A DNA stretch of 19,632 nt from contig DAOUPL010000008.1 of assembly GCA_030626185.1 (NCBI GenBank), positions 1 through 19,632 on the forward strand. Reading direction: 5' to 3'. This DNA is from a bacterium (GTDB lineage: Bacteria > Babelota > Babeliae > Babelales > Vermiphilaceae). Position numbers and translations under genes: made by a program. The notes under the pieces were generated by a model, which was given only the letters and a program-made list of their open reading frames with translations, was not told the DNA's origin and ran no database searches. Shown piece after piece: positions 15,478 through 19,632 of the stretch (positions within the stretch are counted from its first letter, which is position 1; every line of letters begins with the position of its first letter).

Positions 15478-15870
15478 TCAAAAACAACGTACTATTTTCC
15501 CAAAAAGTTCTATAACTAGATGTCTTGCTATAAAAAATCACGAGTACGAAGCACTTTGATGGCACGAATAACGATCAACGGAACGTTTGTGTCTTTTTAA
15601 TCAAGGTATTTTACGAAATCCGCCATAACATTTATGCGAAGTAGGGACAGCTAGAAAATCGCGCCATAGCTCTGTGAGCGACTGTGTCCTGCGTAACTCA
15701 GGGCAAAGACGAAAAACACGACGGAAGGCGGATAGATAAGCAACAATACCTTGTGAGAAATATACGTAAAGAAATTTTGAACATTTTAGTGAATTACGCT
15801 ATAACTTTAGCAAAGTAGATAAACGTGGGTTTTTATGATCAAGGTGTTTTTCGCGAAGTCCGCTATGGCT
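15478..15870 (-). pseudogene. Possible decayed coding sequence or structured RNA (GC-rich island)
   Basis: A minus-strand frame from 15870 to 15478 (131 codons) has only three internal stops (TAG at 15799-15801 and two TGA) and long protein-like stretches, e.g. RLCPELRRTQSLTELWRDF and CYGGFRKIP. The plus strand also has a protein-like frame (starting near 15558) with three internal stops, including QGKDEKHDGRRIDKQQYLV and GVFREVRYGY. G+C is 54% over 15641-15730 (hand count) against about 30% around it. Which strand, if either, was coding cannot be decided here. A non-coding structured RNA would also explain the base composition. Confidence 0.35.
15600..15869. repeat. Imperfect direct repeat, 30/32 bp, two copies flanking the GC-rich island
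   Basis: Copy 1 (15600-15629) and copy 2 (15838-15869) share ATCAAGGT, then TTTT-CG, then AA[AG]TCCGC[CT]AT, with a 2-bp indel. Both are preceded by a TTTTT run. In the same plus-strand frame they read VFYEIRH and VFREVRY. A partial third copy of the core (CGCGCCATAGC) lies near 15659. The pair frames the GC-rich segment. Confidence 0.7.
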
Positions 15871-15918
15871 ACTAAACAAAATCCCTCACCACACTAGGTT
15901 TACATAAAGATAAACCAT

Positions 15919-15955
15919 AAAAAAGTTGTTGCTATAATTTAATAATTACAACAAC
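15919..15955 (-). terminator. Rho-independent terminator of nusA-infB
   Basis: On the minus strand GTTGTTG (complement of 15949-15955) pairs with CAACAAC (complement of 15925-15931), with an inner TAATT/AATTA extension. Six T residues follow (complement of 15919-15924). It lies 33 bp after the infB stop. Confidence 0.8.
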
Positions 15956-15988
15956 AACAGAAATATAAACAAAAAATATGAAGTAATA

Positions 15989-18001
15989 TTATTTTGACTC
16001 TTCAATCAAACATTTTATAATGTCATTTGGCTTGAAGTTATTAAGACCTTCTGCCAATATGCCACACTCAAAACCAGCATTAACTTCACTGACTGATTGT
16101 TTTTCTTTTTGTAAACTACGTATTTTTGCAGTACCAATTTGTTTGTCACCACGCTCAACGCTAATAAAACCATTGCTAACAAAATGCCCTGATTCTACCG
16201 CACAACCTGCAATAGTACCAACACCCTTGATGTTGAACACACGCAATACTTTTGCGGTTCCAACGTATTTCATGGTTACTTCTTTTTTCTCAGTACGTTT
16301 TGTTTCTTCTTGCCAAAATTCTAATAACTTATAAATAATATCAAATGTGTTAATAACAACATTGCGTTTTTTGGCCAATGTGTGAGCTCTCGAGCTTGCT
16401 TTTGCATGCAATGCAAGTATTTGTGCCCCTGTGTTGTACGCCAAATCAACGTCACCCTCAGTAACCTCACCAACGCCAGCATAAACAATACTTAAACGTA
16501 TACCCACTTTTTGAGCTAACTTTTCCATTGCATCAATTAATGCTTCTTGTGATGAATGGGTATCTGCTTTTAAAATTACATAATATCCCTGCATATCAAC
16601 GAGTGATTGCGACTGAAATTTATGCATTCTTGCTTTTTTGAATACGGAAGAAATAAATTTTTTGCACTCACTTTGTGTTACAACCTCAAAATAACTACCA
16701 GAGTCTGGCAATTCATTAAAGCCTGCAACTTGTATTGGGACCGAAGGTCCAACAGAAGTTAATTTTTTACCGTCAGAGTTAACCATTGTCGTTACACGAC
16801 CACCAACTGAACCACAAATAAAAAAATCACCCGTGCTTACTGATCCATAACGCAAAATAAGCGTACCAACAGCGCCACGACCTTTTTCAATATGAGCTTC
16901 AATTATGTGCCCACGACCAAATCCTTGATCTGACGTTTTTAATTCAAGTAGTTGTGATTGCAAAACAACCATTTCAAGTAAATCATCAATTCCCAGACCT
17001 GTTTTTGCAGAAATTGGTGCACAAACAACATCGCCACCCCAATCTTCTACCAAAATACCGTATTGAGAAAGCTGTTGTTTAACCACATCTGCACGCGATG
17101 AATCAACTTTATCCATTTTGTTTATTGCAACAACAACTGAAACACCTGTTTCTTGAATCAACTTAATAGATTCTATCGTTTGTGGCATTACACCATCATC
17201 TGCAGCAACAATTAAAATTGCCAAATCTGCAACTTGCGCACCACGTTTTCTAATCTTAGGAAATGCTTCGTGCCCAGGAGTATCAATAACAATAAAGTCA
17301 CCAGAATCAGATTTTACCTCATAAGCACCCAAATGTTGCGTTATACCACCTTTTTCTTTGGCGGCAACACTACTTTTGCGAATATAATCAAGTAGCGATG
17401 TCTTACCATGATCAACATGACCCAACACAACCACAACGGGCAAACGCTCTTTCATTTTGCTATCACCAGAAACGTCTTCATCTATTTCTTGCAATGAATC
17501 GCTTTTTGGCTCAATAAGAGGAAAGTTGAAATCTTCTGCAAGTTGCTTAAGAATATCAACATCAATCATTTGATTTATTGTAACCGCAACACCACCCTTT
17601 AACAGATGCATAATAAGCTCAATAGGCGAAAGTTTTATACGACCAGCTAAAATATCTAATCGTATTGGTTCAAGCGCTATTGCCTGAGAAGTTTTTTCTG
17701 TTTTTACTTTTTCTGTTTTTACTTTTTTTGGTATTTCAACTTTTGGTGTTTCAACACTCTTTTTAGGCGCAAAGCGCGTATTTTTTTTTTGTTTTTTATT
17801 ATTCACCTTATTTAATTGAGGTGATTGTTTAACGGTAGACAAAGAAGCTTCCTTCGAGGAAAAATGTTTTTTTAGAAATGCAAGCTCATTATCACCTAAT
17901 TGCACCATATGACTTTTGACAACAAATCCCTCTTTCTCCAACAAAGAGATAAGGTCTTTACTTGAAACTTCTTTTTGCTTTGCAAATTCATATAAACGCA
18001 T
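15989..18001 (-). CDS. infB: Translation initiation factor IF-2
   Basis: IF-2 is the GTPase that brings initiator tRNA to the ribosome. ATG 18001 gives the canonical start MRLYEFAKQKEVSSKDLISLL. A GTG 12 bp upstream is an alternative and is closer to nusA. The 670-residue product has a short N-terminal IF2_N helix bundle, a Lys-rich linker (about 60-110), a second IF2_N-like module (about 115-165), then the G domain: GHVDHGKT (194-201), GGITQHLGA (218-226), DTPGH (240-244), NKMD (294-297) and SAKTG. Domains II, III and IV follow to the end. It is at the short end of the family because the linker is brief. It follows nusA by about 33 bp and is surely cotranscribed with it; the usual rbfA/truB do not follow. 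Confidence 0.98.
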   Translation of the reverse strand: MRLYEFAKQKEVSSKDLISLLEKEGFVVKSHMVQLGDNELAFLKKHFSSKEASLSTVKQSPQLNKVNNKKQKKNTRFAPKKSVETPKVEIPKKVKTEKVKTEKTSQAIALEPIRLDILAGRIKLSPIELIMHLLKGGVAVTINQMIDVDILKQLAEDFNFPLIEPKSDSLQEIDEDVSGDSKMKERLPVVVVLGHVDHGKTSLLDYIRKSSVAAKEKGGITQHLGAYEVKSDSGDFIVIDTPGHEAFPKIRKRGAQVADLAILIVAADDGVMPQTIESIKLIQETGVSVVVAINKMDKVDSSRADVVKQQLSQYGILVEDWGGDVVCAPISAKTGLGIDDLLEMVVLQSQLLELKTSDQGFGRGHIIEAHIEKGRGAVGTLILRYGSVSTGDFFICGSVGGRVTTMVNSDGKKLTSVGPSVPIQVAGFNELPDSGSYFEVVTQSECKKFISSVFKKARMHKFQSQSLVDMQGYYVILKADTHSSQEALIDAMEKLAQKVGIRLSIVYAGVGEVTEGDVDLAYNTGAQILALHAKASSRAHTLAKKRNVVINTFDIIYKLLEFWQEETKRTEKKEVTMKYVGTAKVLRVFNIKGVGTIAGCAVESGHFVSNGFISVERGDKQIGTAKIRSLQKEKQSVSEVNAGFECGILAEGLNNFKPNDIIKCLIEESK
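17693..17722 (-). repeat. Two perfect 15-bp tandem repeats in infB
   Basis: TTTTTCTGTTTTTAC occurs twice in tandem (17693-17707 and 17708-17722). The copies encode repeated EKVKT units in the lysine-rich linker of IF-2. In-frame copy-number change would be tolerated, so it is a candidate variable repeat. Confidence 0.85.
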
Positions 18002-18034
18002 ATTAAATGTCACCCACTTTACGACTTAATTACA

Positions 18035-19093
18035 TTATTCTAGTGATAATCCATCATCACGATTTTTATTCGATTCAGACTTAATATCACCACCTTGCAA
18101 CTCAATATTCATACCAATTAACTTTGATGCAAGTAAAATGTTTTTACCCATTTTACCAATAGCCAAAGAACGCTGATCATCATCAAGCCACACACGCACA
18201 AGGCCATTCGCAACAAGCACTTTTCCTATTTCTGCAGGTTTTAGAGCGTTTCGCACAGAATCTTCAACAGAATCAATAAAAGGCAACACGTCAATACGCT
18301 CGCCGCCCAACTCTTTTAAGATTGGTTTTATGCGACTTCCGCCAAAACCAATGCATGTGCCAACGGGATCAACATTTCTGTCATTTGAAACAACAACAAT
18401 CTTTGTTTTATAGCCAGGAGCACGAACAACCTGTTTTATCTCAACCAAGCGATCATAAATTTCAGGAACTTCTAATTCAAACAATGTTTTTACAAAATCA
18501 CTTGATGCACGATCTAAAATTAACTGGCTATCATGTTGTGGTATTGGCAATACTTCTTTAAGCAATGCGCGAATAGAATATCCAACAACGCATTTGTCGC
18601 ATGAAGTCATATTTGATCGCGGCAAAAAAGCCATTGCTTCATCAATTTTAACCACAATGCCATTACGCTCACATTTGTGCACTATACCATGAATAATTTC
18701 ACCCTGACGATTTTTAAATAGATTAAACACCGCTTCAGCCTCAACCGTACGCATTCTGTTAGCAATAACTTGTCGCGCATACAAAACTTCAACACGTCCA
18801 ATCTTGCCTTCAAACGGGATCCAAATAAAATCATCAGTATTTACTTTTTTATCGATAAAGCGAGCTTTTTTGAGAGATATCTCTCCCAGATCGTCTTGTA
18901 CCTTTGTAACAATACGTGCATGAGAAGAGACTTTTGCTTGACCAGAAGCAGAATCAATATCTACTCGTAATTCATAGCTCGGATACTTTTTTTCGTATGC
19001 AGATAAAACGCCCTCTTGCACAATGTCATGCAAAACAGAACGGTCTAAATTACGCTCTCGGACTAATTCCTCTATAACATCAAAAAAATTCAC
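18035..19093 (-). CDS. nusA: Transcription termination/antitermination factor NusA
   Basis: NusA binds RNA polymerase and controls pausing, termination and antitermination. The gene starts at GTG 19093 with AGAGG 7 bp upstream. The 352-residue product has the N-terminal polymerase-binding domain (1-125; e.g. RNLDRSVLHDIVQEGVLSAY), an S1 domain (about 131-195), KH1 (about 230-285, GFGGSR at 249-254 and ELGGERIDVL) and KH2 (about 290-335, AIGKMGKNILLASKLIG). It lacks the C-terminal acidic repeats of E. coli NusA, as is normal outside gamma-proteobacteria, and ends in a short polar tail. It carries an unusual CDKC pair (C165, C168) in the S1 domain. It is first of a nusA-infB unit; rimP, usually upstream, is absent, and the upstream DNA is a putative replication origin. 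Confidence 0.97.
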   Translation of the reverse strand: MNFFDVIEELVRERNLDRSVLHDIVQEGVLSAYEKKYPSYELRVDIDSASGQAKVSSHARIVTKVQDDLGEISLKKARFIDKKVNTDDFIWIPFEGKIGRVEVLYARQVIANRMRTVEAEAVFNLFKNRQGEIIHGIVHKCERNGIVVKIDEAMAFLPRSNMTSCDKCVVGYSIRALLKEVLPIPQHDSQLILDRASSDFVKTLFELEVPEIYDRLVEIKQVVRAPGYKTKIVVVSNDRNVDPVGTCIGFGGSRIKPILKELGGERIDVLPFIDSVEDSVRNALKPAEIGKVLVANGLVRVWLDDDQRSLAIGKMGKNILLASKLIGMNIELQGGDIKSESNKNRDDGLSLE

Positions 19094-19188
19094 TGTATAC
19101 CTCTAAGAGAACAATGTGCTAAACAACCACACATTATCGATTGTAATATTCAATAAGATCATAAATATTGTTTGATACGTTTAAGTGT

Positions 19189-19194
19189 ATTATA
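19189..19194 (-). promoter_or_regulatory. Putative -10 element of the nusA-infB promoter
   Basis: On the minus strand a perfect TATAAT lies about 95 bp upstream of the nusA GTG. No convincing -35 element is spaced 16-18 bp from it, so the assignment is weak. Confidence 0.35.
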
Positions 19195-19278
19195 AGTAGG
19201 CCTTATTGGCAAGAGAGCAATAGAGAAGAACAAAAAGTAATTGATTATAATTATTTAATAATTACTTATTTATATATT

Positions 19279-19290
19279 TAGTAGTAATAG
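19279..19290 (+). promoter_or_regulatory. DnaA-trio-like element in the putative unwinding region
   Basis: Read 3' to 5' on the plus strand from 19290, the sequence is GAT-AAT-GAT-GAT, four consecutive triplets fitting the DnaA-trio consensus 3'-[GA]AT-5'. It sits between the A/T run and the first DnaA box (19305-19313), with a 14-nt spacer that contains CGCG. The position fits the known box/GC spacer/trio order of bacterial origins. Confidence 0.5.
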
Positions 19291-19304
19291 ATAACGCGAT
19301 TTCT

Positions 19305-19414
19305 GGTGGATAACTCACACATAAAACATAAAATAATACGATCTAGCGGTAATTAATTGCATTTTTCTAGTGGTGGATAACTTGTGAGTAAGTGGTGGAT
19401 AATGTGGGGGATAA
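19305..19414 (-). repeat. DnaA-box cluster 1 (four minus-strand boxes)
   Basis: Minus-strand TTATCCACC at 19305-19313, 19372-19380 and 19394-19402, and TTATCCCCC at 19406-19414. Start-to-start spacings are 67, 22 and 12 bp, so the last three are close to helical phasing. Confidence 0.8.
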
Positions 19415-19503
19415 CTCAGATTGTTTCTCTATTGTGCCGCCTGATGATGCTTTTTTAACGTTAAGCGTTCAACTTGTTGATTGAATCGTTATTTTACAAA
19501 TTT

Positions 19504-19566
19504 TTATCCACCAGTTTTCCACCACTTTTATTGAGTTATCCCCAAGTTATCCCCAAGTTATCCACC
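19504..19566 (+). repeat. DnaA-box cluster 2 (five plus-strand boxes, 11-bp phasing)
   Basis: TTATCCACC (19504-19512), TTTTCCACC (19515-19523), TTATCCCCA (19536-19544), TTATCCCCA (19547-19555) and TTATCCACC (19558-19566). Start-to-start steps are 11, 21, 11 and 11 bp, so the boxes lie on one face of the helix, as expected for cooperative DnaA filament assembly. Confidence 0.85.
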
Positions 19567-19590
19567 ACTAAATTTTAGAAAGTTTAGGGT

Positions 19591-19632
19591 ATGCAATTTC
19601 AACAGTTGGGTTTGAGATGGAAGCTGTTAGGA
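19591..19632 (+). CDS. Possible start of a gene running off the window
   Basis: An ATG at 19591 opens 14 codons (MQFQQLGLRWKLLG) to the window end. The only nearby purine run (TTAGGGT) is too close to the ATG to be a good ribosome site. A second ATG at 19617 in another frame is equally possible. Genes next to origins are often dnaA, dnaN, parA or mnmG, but the visible residues match none of these starts that I know. Confidence 0.2.
   Translation, partial: MQFQQLGLRWKLLG

Larger units (their letters stand above)
14850..15918. other. Gene-free region of about 1.07 kb with repeats and a GC-rich island
   Basis: No intact gene with a ribosome site is convincing here. Contents from left to right: an imperfect direct repeat (14874 and 15009), a perfect 15-bp inverted repeat (14916-14979), and a weak 63-codon minus-strand frame (14985-15176) that looks hydrophobic and includes one copy of the direct repeat. 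A very AT-rich, featureless stretch (about 15180-15540) follows, then a GC-rich island with protein-like but interrupted frames and a second direct repeat (15478-15870). No tRNA, RNase P, tmRNA or SRP RNA signature was recognised. Confidence 0.7.
19240..19570. other. oriC: Putative chromosomal replication origin (oriC)
   Basis: A gene-free stretch with nine sites matching or close to TTATCC[AC]C[AC], a variant of the DnaA box TTATCCACA. Four are on the minus strand (19305-19414) and five on the plus strand (19504-19566), in two facing clusters around an 89-bp central segment. To the left is a nearly pure A/T run (about 19240-19290) suitable as a DNA unwinding element. Initiator DnaA would bind the boxes, melt the A/T run and load helicase. 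The adjoining nusA-infB unit is transcribed away from it. The identity is inferred from box density and layout; the flanking dnaA or dnaN genes are not in the window. Confidence 0.82.

Noticed and set aside
15478..15870. TGA read as Trp in the interrupted minus-strand frame (UGA recoding).
   Set aside because: A TAG also interrupts the frame, and infB, nusA, aspS and secA use TGG for Trp with a standard code.
15590..15870. RNase P RNA or tmRNA in the GC-rich island (GAAGTCCGC resembles the P4 core; GGCAAAGACGAA resembles a tag start).
   Set aside because: The partner RNase P elements, an ALAA-type tag end and a tRNA-like acceptor stem are not found.
1..19632. CRISPR arrays, tRNA genes, rRNA genes or intact transposases.
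   Set aside because: No regular repeat-spacer series, no T-loop consensus and no transposase motifs were seen on either strand by eye.

Overview
The window is an AT-rich bacterial chromosome segment (roughly one third G+C by eye) with a standard genetic code. Its character suggests an intracellular or reduced-genome Gram-negative. It has a large outer-membrane barrel protein, a lipoprotein, many small exported proteins of no known family, a polymorphic-toxin-like gene and lysine-rich short proteins. The overall look best fits Candidatus Dependentiae (TM6)/Babeliae, but that is an inference from style and not a database match.

Region 1 (1-3200) is accessory. It holds the C-terminal part of a large toxin-like protein ending in a DUF4258-like domain. 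Two tandem paralogous Cys-rich small proteins follow and are the natural candidates for its immunity proteins. Then come small membrane or exported proteins and a lipoprotein. Region 2 (3311-5842) is secA. Region 3 (5847-7515, minus strand) is a tight three-gene unit of exported proteins, two of them with a helix / Pro-rich linker / coiled-coil layout. Region 4 (7593-14796) mixes housekeeping genes (enolase, a non-discriminating-type aspartyl-tRNA synthetase, endonuclease IV) with small secreted proteins and a 644-residue outer-membrane barrel protein. Several clear rho-independent terminators mark the unit ends.

Region 5 (about 14850-15918) has no intact gene. It carries direct repeats, a perfect 15-bp inverted repeat and an unusually G+C-rich island (54% by hand count over 15641-15730). 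Protein-like but stop-interrupted frames run through this island on both strands. It is either a decayed gene or a structured RNA.

Region 6 (15989-19093, minus strand) is a nusA-infB unit lacking the usual rimP and rbfA neighbours. It is transcribed away from region 7 (about 19180-19570), which has the hallmarks of a chromosomal replication origin: nine DnaA-box-like 9-mers in two oppositely oriented clusters, many spaced by 11 bp, next to an AT-rich stretch with a DnaA-trio-like run. Most large genes here (enolase, aspS, barrel protein, infB, nusA) point away from this origin, as expected for leading-strand genes; secA and nfo are the exceptions. No tRNA, rRNA, CRISPR array or intact insertion sequence was recognised.
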